A DNA stretch of 11,403 nucleotides. Source: Litorimonas sp964490745 (GTDB lineage Bacteria > Pseudomonadota > Alphaproteobacteria > Caulobacterales > Maricaulaceae). Position numbers and translations under genes: made by a program. The stretch lies in contig CAZBDT010000077.1 in NCBI GenBank assembly GCA_964490745.1, positions 1 through 11,403 of the forward strand. The letters run 5' to 3'. A model generated the notes under the pieces. That model ran no database searches. It was not told where the DNA came from and saw only the letters and a list, made by a program, of their open reading frames with translations. Shown piece by piece: positions 1 to 7,533 of the stretch (the first letter of the stretch is position 1; the number at the start of each line of letters is the position of its first letter).

Positions 1-342
1 CTGCAAGCCATTGAAGCGGCCGAGCAAACGGAACGCTTAGACACTCCTGAATTTCAAGCGCCGAAACCGCTGCTCGACCGTTTGGCGGATTGGGGCGACA
101 CGCCCATCCTTTTTGCGGATGAAGCGGGCGACGCAAAACCTGCGCAAGAGGTCTGCGCGAATATAAAAGCTCCCGTCTCAATCCTCATCGGCCCTGAAGG
201 CGGGTTTACAGATGCAGAAAGAATGCAGCTCCGCGCCATGCCCAATGTCCACCCCGTAACCCTCGGTCCAAGAATTTTACGCGCGGACACGGCAGCGGTG
301 GCGTTGTTGGGCGTCTGGCAAAGTATTAGCGGGGATTGGTGA
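1..342 (+). CDS. rsmE: 16S rRNA (uracil-1498-N3)-methyltransferase RsmE, C-terminal part (5' end outside window)
   Basis: The frame is open from base 1 and ends at TGA 340-342, giving the last 113 residues of a protein that is normally about 240-250 residues long. What is present is the C-terminal SPOUT methyltransferase domain. Visible family motifs are EQTER (residues 8-12 of the fragment), IGPEGGFT (63-70) and LGPRILRADTA (88-98). The last two form the S-adenosylmethionine-binding trefoil knot. RsmE is known to methylate N3 of U1498 in 16S rRNA of the assembled small subunit, in the cytoplasm. The N-terminal PUA-like RNA-binding domain lies outside the window. The gene is followed after 39 bp by an unrelated hypothetical gene on the same strand. 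Identification is firm; the true start cannot be seen. Confidence 0.95.
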   Translation: MQAIEAAEQTERLDTPEFQAPKPLLDRLADWGDTPILFADEAGDAKPAQEVCANIKAPVSILIGPEGGFTDAERMQLRAMPNVHPVTLGPRILRADTAAVALLGVWQSISGDW

Positions 343-347
343 AGAGG

Positions 348-361
348 GCTAAAATTTTAGC
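348..361. repeat. perfect 14-bp AT-rich palindrome just after rsmE
   Basis: The sequence GCTAAAATTTTAGC is its own reverse complement and starts 6 bp after the rsmE stop codon. As RNA it could form only a short stem with an A/U-rich tip, and no T-run follows it, so it is not a convincing intrinsic terminator. It may be a weak pause site, a protein-binding site, or chance in AT-rich DNA. Confidence 0.4.
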
Positions 362-381
362 AAGAAAGACGAATTGATTTC

Positions 382-885
382 ATGACCAAATTATCAGCCG
401 TTGATTTCCGAGGTAAATTCTTTTGGGTTTACGACGTCGTAGGAGGTGTATTCCTTTGGCACCTCGTTGACGCGACTAAAAAACACTTTGATGGCAAGAA
501 AGTAATTTGGTTAGATGAATGTGTCGAAAAATGGCAGGTGGCTGCTGCCATAAATGTGTGTGCTTTTTATGCGGATGATGACTGGACAGAGGAGCAAATA
601 AACTTGGTTATTTCTCTTTCTCGTCTTGCTGTTTCAGAAATCCGTTCTCATGGTGACTTTACCGGTGAAGAAGTTAGGTCTTTAGACCTTGCCGAGGGTT
701 TAGAGATTCACCCAAGAGGCATGAAAGTAATTCCATCAGAGCCAATAGCCCGTTTTGGCGAGGCCATTATTGCCTTGTTATTAAATGAGCACCCCGCCCC
801 GCCTGCATTTTCAACGTGGTTGTATAGTGTGGAAGAAGAGCCTGAAGTTTGTGAAATCACTACAAACTGGGATACTCCATTGTAA
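382..885 (+). CDS. hypothetical protein, 167 residues
   Basis: I do not recognise this protein. It starts at ATG 382, the only methionine start near the beginning of the frame, and ends at TAA 883-885. Upstream, AAGAAAG at 362-368 is a poor and distant ribosome-binding site. The product is acidic and appears soluble: no signal peptide and no clear membrane helix. It is rich in Trp, Glu and Asp (for example WLDECVEKW near residue 44 and YADDDWTEEQ near 63), with a probable helical middle and a C-terminal acidic stretch near residue 150. Its size and acidity are in the range of immunity or small accessory proteins, but nothing in the sequence proves such a role. Codon use (many TTA, TTT, ATA-type codons) is more AT-rich than in the flanking rsmE, which fits recent acquisition. 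That the frame is a real gene is likely, because it is long, uninterrupted and protein-like. Confidence 0.7.
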   Translation: MTKLSAVDFRGKFFWVYDVVGGVFLWHLVDATKKHFDGKKVIWLDECVEKWQVAAAINVCAFYADDDWTEEQINLVISLSRLAVSEIRSHGDFTGEEVRSLDLAEGLEIHPRGMKVIPSEPIARFGEAIIALLLNEHPAPPAFSTWLYSVEEEPEVCEITTNWDTPL

Positions 886-1478
886 CGTAACAGGTAGACC
901 ACAAGATATGAGCCAAAGACAGTGAAACTGTCCGACGCGATTGGTCTTGTGATGATGGGGTAAGGCGGCGATTTCCAAACTTAATCCCTATTTCCTGCCT
1001 TTCGTTAGGGTTAAATTATATCATTCTTTCAACTGCTTATAGATTTATTGAAAAGATGCGTCCCCACTTTGGTTTTTACGGGTCATATTTAAGCTGTTCT
1101 TTCAGACACGGGACAGGTTAGCGCTCACTATCTGGTCTGAAAGACGATGGGTCTGAGCATCTGCGTGTGAGAGCGTGGACTGAGCCGGGACTTTGGGAAC
1201 GAGAGCCGACCACCTGGTCCAAGTGGCCTGACTTGTGGGGTTTATGACTGGCCGTTTCCTCAAAAACTATCGCCGCGTGGCGCAAGTCGCGTAAATCACA
1301 TTTAGAACTTCACCTCTGGTAGACCATCGCGGTCTGTGTCACGCGGGCAGTCCTAATTCAAACATTCCGGCAGTCACAAGATGGGCTGTAAACGATTTCC
1401 TATGGTTGAACGCTTCCGCATGGGCGTTTAGTCGATTTTGTTGCCTGACTCATCCTGCGCGAAACCCTAAACAAAATC
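886..1478. other. 593-bp gene-free region with several inverted repeats
   Basis: No convincing coding frame is seen on either strand. The left part (about 975-1080) is AT-rich; the right part is more GC-rich. Inverted repeats read directly from the sequence: GACAGT/ACTGTC with a 3-nt loop (918-932); TTTCAA/TTGAAA (1027-1032 and 1048-1053); a perfect 10-bp pair TCTTTCAGAC/GTCTGAAAGA (1098-1107 and 1135-1144); AGACC/GGTCT (1321-1325 and 1331-1335); AACGC/GCGTT (1409-1413 and 1424-1428). It must carry the promoter of the downstream monooxygenase pair, but no good -35/-10 pair or Shine-Dalgarno site stands out before ATG 1479. It may hold a structured RNA or decayed mobile DNA; I cannot name either. 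tmRNA and RNase P RNA signature sequences were looked for and not seen. Confidence 0.5.
1098..1144. repeat. perfect 10-bp inverted repeat with 27-nt spacer
   Basis: TCTTTCAGAC at 1098-1107 is the exact reverse complement of GTCTGAAAGA at 1135-1144. The spacer contains the palindrome AGCGCT. This is the longest perfect arm pair noticed in the 886-1478 block. It could be the closing stem of a structured RNA or a remnant of mobile-element ends. No T-run follows it, so a terminator role is not supported. Confidence 0.5.
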
Positions 1479-2945
1479 ATGGGAGAGCATTTCGATACGA
1501 TTATTATTGGCGCGGGTTTGTCCGGTATTGGGGCGGCCTGTCATTTGCGTCGGGACTGTCCTGAGCGCAGGTTTACCGTGCTGGAAGCGCGCGAGCGCAT
1601 GGGCGGGACGTGGGATTTGTTTCGCTATCCCGGCATTCGGTCTGATTCAGACATGCACACTTTGGGCTATGATTTTAAACCCTGGACGGACGGCAAAGCC
1701 ATCGCCGATGGTCCGGCGATTTTGGATTATATTAAAGAGACGGCGGCTGAATTCGGGATTGAAGACCACATCCGATATGACCGCAAAGTCATCGCTGCGG
1801 ATTGGCAAACGTCCGAGGCGCGGTGGCATTTAACGCTGCAATCGAAAGATGGGCGGACGTCTGAGGTGAGCGCCAATTTCATCATCTCTGCTGCGGGCTA
1901 TTATAATTATGATGCGGGTCATACGCCGCATTTTGAGGGGCGCGAAGAATTCAAAGGCGACATCATCCATCCGCAACATTGGCCCGAAGATTATGACGTG
2001 TCGGGAAAGCGGGTTGTCGTTATTGGTTCCGGCGCGACGGCGGTTACGCTGGTGCCAAATCTGGCGCAGACGGCGCAGCACGTCACTATGTTGCAACGCA
2101 GCCCGACCTGGATTGCCAGCCGTCCTGATACAGATTGGATAGCGGATATATTTCGCAAAATCCTGCCGGAAAAAATGGCCTATCGGCTCACCCGCGCCAA
2201 GAACATCGCGTATACGCGCTATGTCTATAATACGGCGCAGAAAAAGCCGAAAAAGATGGGGGATTACCTGCTGAAGCAAACGCGCAAAGCATTGGGGCCG
2301 GATTACGATATTCAGACCCATTTCACCCCGCGCTATAACCCGTGGGATCAGCGTTTATGCCTCGTCCCGAATGGCGATTTATTTGACGCGATTAAGGCGG
2401 GCACAGCCGAGATTGTGACCGACCATATTGAGTGTTTCACGTCTGACGGCATTTTATTAAAATCGGGCGAGACTTTGCCGGCGGACCTCATTGTGACGGC
2501 GACGGGATTAAAAGTTGTCGTGGGCGGGCAAGCCAAAATCTCTATTGATGGGGTGTCCAAGAATCTGGCGGAGAGCTTTGGTTATTACGGTCTGATGTTC
2601 TCGGATATTCCAAATCTAGTCTCTATTTTCGGTTATACAAATGCGAGCTGGACCATGCGAGCTGATCTGATTTCGCGCTTTGGGTGCCGCCTGATGAACC
2701 ATATGGACTCGACTGGATTGGATACAGTCACGCCCCGCGCGCCAGCTGATTTGGTCGCGCGGCCTTGGCTCGATTTTGAAGCCGGATACATCCAGCGCGT
2801 CATCGATCAATTGCCGAAACAAGGGAATCGTGATCCTTGGCAGAACCGCCAAGATTATAAATTTGATAAAGCCGTCCTGATGAAGGCCGCGTTGGAGCAT
2901 GACGGATTGGTCTTTTCATCCTCAAAAGAAAAGGCCGCCGCATGA
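1479..2945 (+). CDS. ethA: EthA-family FAD-dependent Baeyer-Villiger-type monooxygenase, 488 residues
   Basis: Class B flavoprotein monooxygenase, a soluble enzyme expected to use NADPH and O2 to insert oxygen into ketones or oxidise S/N atoms. An FAD-binding GAGLSG motif lies at residues 11-16, followed by GGTWDLFRYPG (42-52) and RSDSDM, a run typical of EthA. The Baeyer-Villiger fingerprint FxGxxxHxxxWP is complete at 158-169 (F158, G160, H164, W168, P169). The NADPH Rossmann motif GSGATA is at 183-188. Further EthA-like blocks are YNPWDQRLCLVPNGDLF and GYTNASWT. Length matches mycobacterial EthA (about 489). The ATG is chosen because MGEHFDTIIIGAG aligns with the EthA N-terminus; no Shine-Dalgarno is evident. 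The stop overlaps the start of the next gene (ATGA), so the two are probably made together. Mycobacterial ethA sits beside the TetR-type repressor gene ethR; no regulator gene is present here. The natural substrate is unknown. Confidence 0.93.
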   Translation: MGEHFDTIIIGAGLSGIGAACHLRRDCPERRFTVLEARERMGGTWDLFRYPGIRSDSDMHTLGYDFKPWTDGKAIADGPAILDYIKETAAEFGIEDHIRYDRKVIAADWQTSEARWHLTLQSKDGRTSEVSANFIISAAGYYNYDAGHTPHFEGREEFKGDIIHPQHWPEDYDVSGKRVVVIGSGATAVTLVPNLAQTAQHVTMLQRSPTWIASRPDTDWIADIFRKILPEKMAYRLTRAKNIAYTRYVYNTAQKKPKKMGDYLLKQTRKALGPDYDIQTHFTPRYNPWDQRLCLVPNGDLFDAIKAGTAEIVTDHIECFTSDGILLKSGETLPADLIVTATGLKVVVGGQAKISIDGVSKNLAESFGYYGLMFSDIPNLVSIFGYTNASWTMRADLISRFGCRLMNHMDSTGLDTVTPRAPADLVARPWLDFEAGYIQRVIDQLPKQGNRDPWQNRQDYKFDKAVLMKAALEHDGLVFSSSKEKAAA

Positions 2946-3760
2946 GTGTTTATCGTGACAAAGTTTGCGTCATCACAGGTGCGGCCTCCGGCATGGGGCG
3001 AGAGCTCGCACGACAACTCTCAAGTCAAGGCGCTGTGCTGGCGATCTCTGATATTAATGCGGACGGCTTGGAAGAGACACGGCAGATGATCGGTGCAGGT
3101 AATCGCATTTTAGTCGATGTGCTGGATGTCGCGGACAAGCAAGCGGTTCTGGATTATCCGGCCAAGGTCGAGGCGTCGCTCGGACCTGCTGATTATGTCT
3201 TCAATAATGCGGGCCTGACGCGGGTGGGCGATGTTGTGAAAACGCCATTGGAGAGTATGGAGAAAATCATCGATGTGAATTTCTGGGGTGTCGTTCGCAT
3301 GACGAAGGGCTTCCTGCCACAGCTTCTCCGGACCAAAGGTGTTGTGACGAATATCTCCTCACTTTTCGGCTTCATCGCCTATAAAGGCCAAGCCCATTAT
3401 TGCGCGTCAAAATTTGCTGTGCGCGGCTTTACGGAAACATTGGCTTTGGAATTAGAAGAGACAGGTGTGGGGGTCTGCTCCGTCCACCCTGGCGGGGTCC
3501 AAACAAATGTCGCCCGAAATGCTGTCGTTGACCACATGGAAGACGGAGTCACGAAATCAGAAATGGATGATCAATTCGATCAATTAGCGATTACGCCCGT
3601 GGATAAGGCGGTAAAGATCATTCTGGACGGGACGGCGAAACGAAAGCCCCGCATTATTGTGGGCAAAGATGCGAAAATTGCGAGCTTTCTTCAGCGTCTC
3701 ATGCCCGTACGCTATCAAAAGGTTTTGGCCCTCTACACAAAGGACAAACCAGCCCTTTAA
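2942..3760 (+). CDS. short-chain dehydrogenase/reductase (SDR), 272 residues
   Basis: Classical SDR oxidoreductase of the cytoplasm, interconverting alcohols and ketones with NAD(P). The cofactor motif TGAASGMG is at residues 12-19, NNAG at 88-91, the catalytic Asn at N113 (DVNFWG), the catalytic Ser at S140 and the YxxxK pair at Y153 and K157. The full Asn-Ser-Tyr-Lys tetrad is therefore intact. An Asp at the end of the second strand (D37, in SDIN) suggests a preference for NAD(H), which is an inference from SDR rules. Its ATG overlaps the monooxygenase stop codon as ATGA (2942-2945), indicating translational coupling. An alcohol-to-ketone step followed by Baeyer-Villiger oxidation to an ester or lactone is the natural reading of this pair, but the substrate cannot be read from sequence. 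The TAA stop interlocks with the stop of the convergent apaG gene. Confidence 0.93.
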   Translation: MSVYRDKVCVITGAASGMGRELARQLSSQGAVLAISDINADGLEETRQMIGAGNRILVDVLDVADKQAVLDYPAKVEASLGPADYVFNNAGLTRVGDVVKTPLESMEKIIDVNFWGVVRMTKGFLPQLLRTKGVVTNISSLFGFIAYKGQAHYCASKFAVRGFTETLALELEETGVGVCSVHPGGVQTNVARNAVVDHMEDGVTKSEMDDQFDQLAITPVDKAVKIILDGTAKRKPRIIVGKDAKIASFLQRLMPVRYQKVLALYTKDKPAL

Positions 3761-4206
3761 TTAAGAGAGTGACCCTCATGCGGGCTGTCGAGAAGGAAGG
3801 TCGGCACGATAATATCAAATGTCTCGCCCGTTTCCGTGCACATGGTATAAGATCCGCGCATCATGCCCGACGGTGCTGTCAAAGGCGCGCCGGAGGTATA
3901 GCGGAACGTCTCGCCTGATTTCACGACGGGTGTTTCGCCGACAACACCTGCGGCGCGGACCTCTTGGACTTGTCCATTGCTGTCGGCAATCTGCCAAAAT
4001 CGATCCGTGACGGTTAGGTCCCGCCCACTTTGGTTATCAATTTCAACCGTATAGGCCCAAATAAAGCGTGAGTCTCTGGGACTGGATTGTTCGGCCAGAA
4101 ATTCAGGTTCAACACGAATAATGACGTCATCCGTGCGCTGTTCATATAAGATTATACCGCCCTCAATTGACGGATGATCTTTCCCGCTTTGCTCTTTCTC
4201 GCTCAC
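3757..4206 (-). CDS. apaG: ApaG domain protein, 149 residues, GTG start
   Basis: ApaG-family protein, a single fibronectin-III-like beta-sandwich found in many Proteobacteria and linked genetically to Co2+/Mg2+ resistance and Ap4A level; its biochemical role is not settled. The family core is clear: WAYTVEIDNQS (50-60), RFWQIADSNGQVQEV (69-83), GVVGETPVV (87-95), FRYTSGAPLTAPSGMMRGSY (101-120) and the end IVPTFLLDSP. The glycine motif usually seen as GxGxxG reads A85-A-G87-V-V-G90, so its first glycine is replaced by alanine. The protein has about 15-20 extra N-terminal residues compared with the usual 125-130. The start is GTG at 4204-4206, supported by GGAG five bases upstream on the coding strand; no in-frame ATG competes. 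It is divergent from the dCTP deaminase gene and convergent with the SDR gene, sharing stop-codon bases. Confidence 0.93.
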   Translation of the reverse strand: MSEKEQSGKDHPSIEGGIILYEQRTDDVIIRVEPEFLAEQSSPRDSRFIWAYTVEIDNQSGRDLTVTDRFWQIADSNGQVQEVRAAGVVGETPVVKSGETFRYTSGAPLTAPSGMMRGSYTMCTETGETFDIIVPTFLLDSPHEGHSLN

Positions 4207-4339
4207 GCCCGCTCCACATGCTTACTCTTGAGATATGCATTTTTGAGCAAATCTCACTCTCTCTAATGCAACCCTGACGAAGGTTTGTCGGACCTGCAAG
4301 GTTATTTAACAGTCGATTATGTTATTCTTCAACGCAATA

Positions 4340-4357
4340 TCATAAACAGATTTATGA
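4340..4357. promoter_or_regulatory. 7-bp inverted repeat upstream of the dCTP deaminase gene, possible operator
   Basis: TCATAAA-CAGA-TTTATGA forms perfect 7-bp arms around a 4-bp centre, ending 44 bp before ATG 4402. It lies in the 195-bp region between the divergent apaG and dCTP deaminase genes, about where a promoter for either would be. Its size and symmetry fit a binding site for a dimeric regulator. The regulator is unknown, and an AT-rich palindrome of this size can also arise by chance. Confidence 0.35.
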
Positions 4358-4401
4358 ACACACCCGTTGCAAGGGACGCTCTGACTGCTAACGTTTAGAC
4401 T

Positions 4402-5424
4402 ATGGGACAAGGAATTTTACCACGTCAAGATATTGCCACTCTCGCGTCGCAAGGTGCGATTTCGGGCTTGTCGACGGATGCTGATCACCCGCCATCCATC
4501 CAGCCAGCCAGCTTGGATTTATGCCTTGGCGATACAGCTATGCGCTTGCGGGCAAGTTTTTTGCCCGGTCGCGGTATGAGCATCTCAGAGGCTCTCAAAT
4601 CTGTTGTTATGCATCAGATAGATTTGACCGCTGGGGCTGTTTTGGAAACGGGATGTGTATATTTAATTCCATTGCGGGAGGCTCTGGACCTACCCAGCGA
4701 TATTGTTGGACTGGCTAATCCCAAAAGCTCTACCGGGCGTTTAGATGTATTTACTCGGGTGATATGTGACGGGGGAGAGCAATTTGACACAATCCCTGCG
4801 GGCTATTCCGGACCGCTCTATATGGAGGTCGCGCCGCGTACGTTCCCAATATTGGCCCGTCCAGGGGACCGATTAGGTCAAATACGCTTTCGGAGCGGAG
4901 CGCACCAAGCTTTGGAAACCCAACATGTCAGTATTGATTTGGAAGGGGATAAGCCAGGATCTATCATCGGATATCGCGCGAAGCGGCATTCCGGTCTTGT
5001 CGATTTGCGCGGGCTCAAAGCGCATAATGCGACGGAATATTGGGAACCGCTATATGCGCCGAATGGAACACTCGTGCTGGACCCCGAAGAGTTCTATATT
5101 TTGGCCAGTCGGGAAGCTGTTACAATTCCAATAGATCAAGCCGCTGAAATGGCCCCTATTGCACCTGAAATTGGGGAGTTTCGCGCGCATTATGCGGGGT
5201 TTTTCGACCCGGGTTTCGGCGCAAAAGAGGCTGGAGGTCAAGGCAGTCGCGCCGTTTTGGAAGTTCGCGGTCGTGACGTTCCATTTTTATTGCGTCACGG
5301 TCAAGACGTTGCGAAACTGGTTTTTGAACCCATGTCAAAAACACCCGATTTACTTTACGGTGCACAAGGCAGTCATTATCAAAATCAAGGGCTGAGACTT
5401 GCTAAACATTTCGCAAATCTCTAA
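4402..5424 (+). CDS. dcd: two-domain 2'-deoxycytidine 5'-triphosphate deaminase (DCD family), 340 residues
   Basis: Cytoplasmic enzyme expected to deaminate dCTP to dUTP, feeding dUTPase and thymidylate synthesis. The chain is a tandem of two dUTPase-like folds. The first half has IQPASLDLCLG (33-43), NPKSSTGR (106-113; S109, S110 and R113 match the Ser-Ser-x-x-Arg of the E. coli Dcd active site) and a PLYMEV strand with E142 at the catalytic Glu position. The second half repeats the pattern: LDPEEFYILAS (226-236), FDPGF (268-272), AVLEV with E287, HGQDVAKLVFEP (299-310) and the Dcd-like tail YGAQGSHYQNQG (319-330). It lacks the Ser-Ser-x-x-Arg segment. Alphaproteobacterial DCD proteins are known to be this long, so the duplication is a family trait. 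An in-frame TAG at 4396-4398 precludes an earlier start. No clear Shine-Dalgarno is seen. Divergent from apaG; I recall the two being close neighbours in other alphaproteobacteria. Confidence 0.88.
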   Translation: MGQGILPRQDIATLASQGAISGLSTDADHPPSIQPASLDLCLGDTAMRLRASFLPGRGMSISEALKSVVMHQIDLTAGAVLETGCVYLIPLREALDLPSDIVGLANPKSSTGRLDVFTRVICDGGEQFDTIPAGYSGPLYMEVAPRTFPILARPGDRLGQIRFRSGAHQALETQHVSIDLEGDKPGSIIGYRAKRHSGLVDLRGLKAHNATEYWEPLYAPNGTLVLDPEEFYILASREAVTIPIDQAAEMAPIAPEIGEFRAHYAGFFDPGFGAKEAGGQGSRAVLEVRGRDVPFLLRHGQDVAKLVFEPMSKTPDLLYGAQGSHYQNQGLRLAKHFANL

Positions 5425-5520
5425 GCGTTCTTGCGGTGTAAGTGTAATTGCTTCACCTTAAATTGCGACTTTTCTATTGCCAGCCCCATTTTCATGGTCA
5501 ATGTTTTGGGTGTGGATTTA

Positions 5521-5533
5521 GAGGAGTAAAATG
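5521..5533 (+). promoter_or_regulatory. strong ribosome-binding site before the S9 peptidase, with two adjacent ATGs
   Basis: GAGGAG at 5521-5526 is a near-consensus Shine-Dalgarno. It is followed by TAAA and then two consecutive ATG codons at 5531 and 5534. Spacing is 4 nt to the first ATG and 7 nt to the second, so the second ATG may be the preferred start; the proteins differ by one residue. This is the clearest ribosome-binding site in the window. Confidence 0.7.
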
Positions 5534-7489
5534 ATGAAAACGTTCATTCGGAGCTTGTTGAAATCTGTCTGCATACCATTAGCTGTAGGGGGCATATTGG
5601 CGCCTGTGGCAAATGCCGCTCCGCCGGCGAAAGCTTTTGGGGAATTGCCTCTGAGTTTCGATGCTGATCTTTCACCGGATGGAAAGCACATCGCTGTTAT
5701 CGTCAATGTTAAGGGCATGTATTATGCTGCAACGCGCCAGACCGACGATCCGAATGGAAAAATGGACGCAATCCCTCTCGGGAAAGATCTCAAACCGAGT
5801 TATATTAAATGGGTGAATAATGAGCGCTATGTGGTTGCGATTAAAAAAAGTGAATCCTATCGCAGTACGCCATATACAATCAGGCATTTATACACGAAAT
5901 CCATAAATGAGAAAAATGGGCAATTTGTTTTAAAGCCTAAAATCTTTCGGCAGTTCAACGATGTTGTCGTGGATTGGTTAGAGGACGATCCCGATCATAT
6001 CCTTATGGCCTTTTCAAAAAATGAATTTGATCCATATCCCGATATTTACCGCGTTGAGGTCGCGACAGGTAAGTCTCGTCGTGTGAAGTCCAGCCTGACG
6101 GGTGTCGAATATTGGTATGTTGATGATACGGGTGAACCGCGTATCGGTCGCGGCATGACGAATAAAGGCCGTGAAGTCATGCGGATTTATGATCCTGCAA
6201 CAGATAAATGGGAATCATATGAGAATTATCCGGGGCTGACTCCCAGCACGCCGGTCTATGGGTTTCTAAAAAATGGGACTGAACTCATTATCGGTGATTA
6301 TAAAGGTCGGGATACATTGGGATTGTATGTTTATGATCTTACAAGCCGTGCCATATCGCGAAAGCTATTCCATAATGACGAATATGATGCGTCCGGCGTC
6401 GTCATTAGTTCAGATGGTGAAACTGTTATCGGCGCCAAATATGTCGCGGATCAAGAAGAAACAGAATTGCTAGGTAACTATGGTACGTCACTGTCACAGC
6501 TTCGTTCAAAGTTTAAAGGCTATTCCGTCAGCTATGTAGATCAAACAGATGATTATCAAAAGATGATCGTGAGAATGTCTGCCCCTTATGAGCCGGGCGG
6601 TCTCTATATCTATAATCGTGGAGATTCAGCGCCTTCACTCTTACAAAATCGATATTCGGATTTGGTATCGGAGGATATGGGCAACGTTTTCCCGGTAAAA
6701 TATGATGCGCGTGATGGTCAGAAAATTCCGGCTTTCATTACGCTACCGCCAACTGTTACGACCCAAGCCGCTTTAAAAAACCTACCTTTTATTGTACTGC
6801 CACATGGCGGGCCATACGGGCGTGATGAAAAGCGATTTGATTATTTCGCGCAATTTTTTGCGACACGCGGTTACGGGGTGATGCAAATGAATTTCCGTGG
6901 TTCATCAGGCTATGGGAAATCCTTTGAGGACGCCGGTCGGGATAACTGGCTAGTGATGCAAGAGGATGTCGAAGATGCTACACGTTATCTGCTTAAAAAA
7001 GGCTATGCTGATCCCGATCGGACCTGTATCGCGGGCTGGTCCTATGGTGGTTATGCTGCCTTGATGGGGGCCGCGAAAGATAATGAAGGTCTGTATGATT
7101 GTGTGATCGCCATGGCGGCGTTGACGGATATTAAAGCCGCTCAGCAAGCTATGAAAGATTATCGAGGCGGGCGACAAGCTGCGAAAACTTTTTTTGGGGA
7201 TGCCATGAAGGATAGTGATGTTCGGAAAGCCAACTCACCCGTTCATGTTGCGGATAACATTAAAGTACCCGTTTTTCTCGCTCACGGGGACCAAGATGAA
7301 AATGTCCAATTTGATCAATTTACGCGTATGCGTAAGGCGTTGAAAAAAGCGGGTGTAAAAACAACAGCGATGGCTTTCGAAGACGAAGATCACTATTTAT
7401 CACGTCAGGAAAACCGTGAAGCTTTTTTCGTCGGTGTTGATAAATTTTTGACGAAAGTTAATGGACCGTCAGAATATATGAAAAAATAA
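5531..7489 (+). CDS. secreted S9-family (prolyl oligopeptidase-like) peptidase, 652 residues
   Basis: Serine peptidase of clan SC, with an N-terminal beta-propeller that restricts access and a C-terminal alpha/beta-hydrolase domain, cleaving short peptides (dipeptidyl- or acylaminoacyl-peptidase type). A signal peptide is clear: basic start, hydrophobic stretch about residues 13-26 and an ANA/A cleavage site near 27-30, so the enzyme is expected in the periplasm. The propeller region, with LSPDGKHIAV (47-56), covers roughly residues 40-380. The hydrolase domain starts around 390 with LPPTV and PHGGPYG (424-430, oxyanion region). The nucleophile is S504 in GWSYGGY, the Asp is D589 in HGDQDENV, and the His is H621 in DEDHYL, so the triad is complete. 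The gene stands alone, with its own strong ribosome-binding site and a hairpin terminator starting 44 bp after the stop. Its exact specificity cannot be told. Confidence 0.94.
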   Translation: MMKTFIRSLLKSVCIPLAVGGILAPVANAAPPAKAFGELPLSFDADLSPDGKHIAVIVNVKGMYYAATRQTDDPNGKMDAIPLGKDLKPSYIKWVNNERYVVAIKKSESYRSTPYTIRHLYTKSINEKNGQFVLKPKIFRQFNDVVVDWLEDDPDHILMAFSKNEFDPYPDIYRVEVATGKSRRVKSSLTGVEYWYVDDTGEPRIGRGMTNKGREVMRIYDPATDKWESYENYPGLTPSTPVYGFLKNGTELIIGDYKGRDTLGLYVYDLTSRAISRKLFHNDEYDASGVVISSDGETVIGAKYVADQEETELLGNYGTSLSQLRSKFKGYSVSYVDQTDDYQKMIVRMSAPYEPGGLYIYNRGDSAPSLLQNRYSDLVSEDMGNVFPVKYDARDGQKIPAFITLPPTVTTQAALKNLPFIVLPHGGPYGRDEKRFDYFAQFFATRGYGVMQMNFRGSSGYGKSFEDAGRDNWLVMQEDVEDATRYLLKKGYADPDRTCIAGWSYGGYAALMGAAKDNEGLYDCVIAMAALTDIKAAQQAMKDYRGGRQAAKTFFGDAMKDSDVRKANSPVHVADNIKVPVFLAHGDQDENVQFDQFTRMRKALKKAGVKTTAMAFEDEDHYLSRQENREAFFVGVDKFLTKVNGPSEYMKK

Positions 7490-7533
7490 TGGCGGGTGGC
7501 ACGATTTTCCAAATTTGTACCTGCTAAATATAC

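Noticed and set aside
1098..1144. Intrinsic terminator
   Set aside because: The 10-bp arms are separated by 27 nt and no T-run follows on either strand.
886..1478. tmRNA, RNase P RNA, tRNA or CRISPR array
   Set aside because: No signature sequences, cloverleaf or regularly spaced direct repeats were seen.
1830..2321. 163-residue minus-strand open frame
   Set aside because: Antisense shadow of the EthA-family gene, whose motifs are unambiguous on the plus strand.
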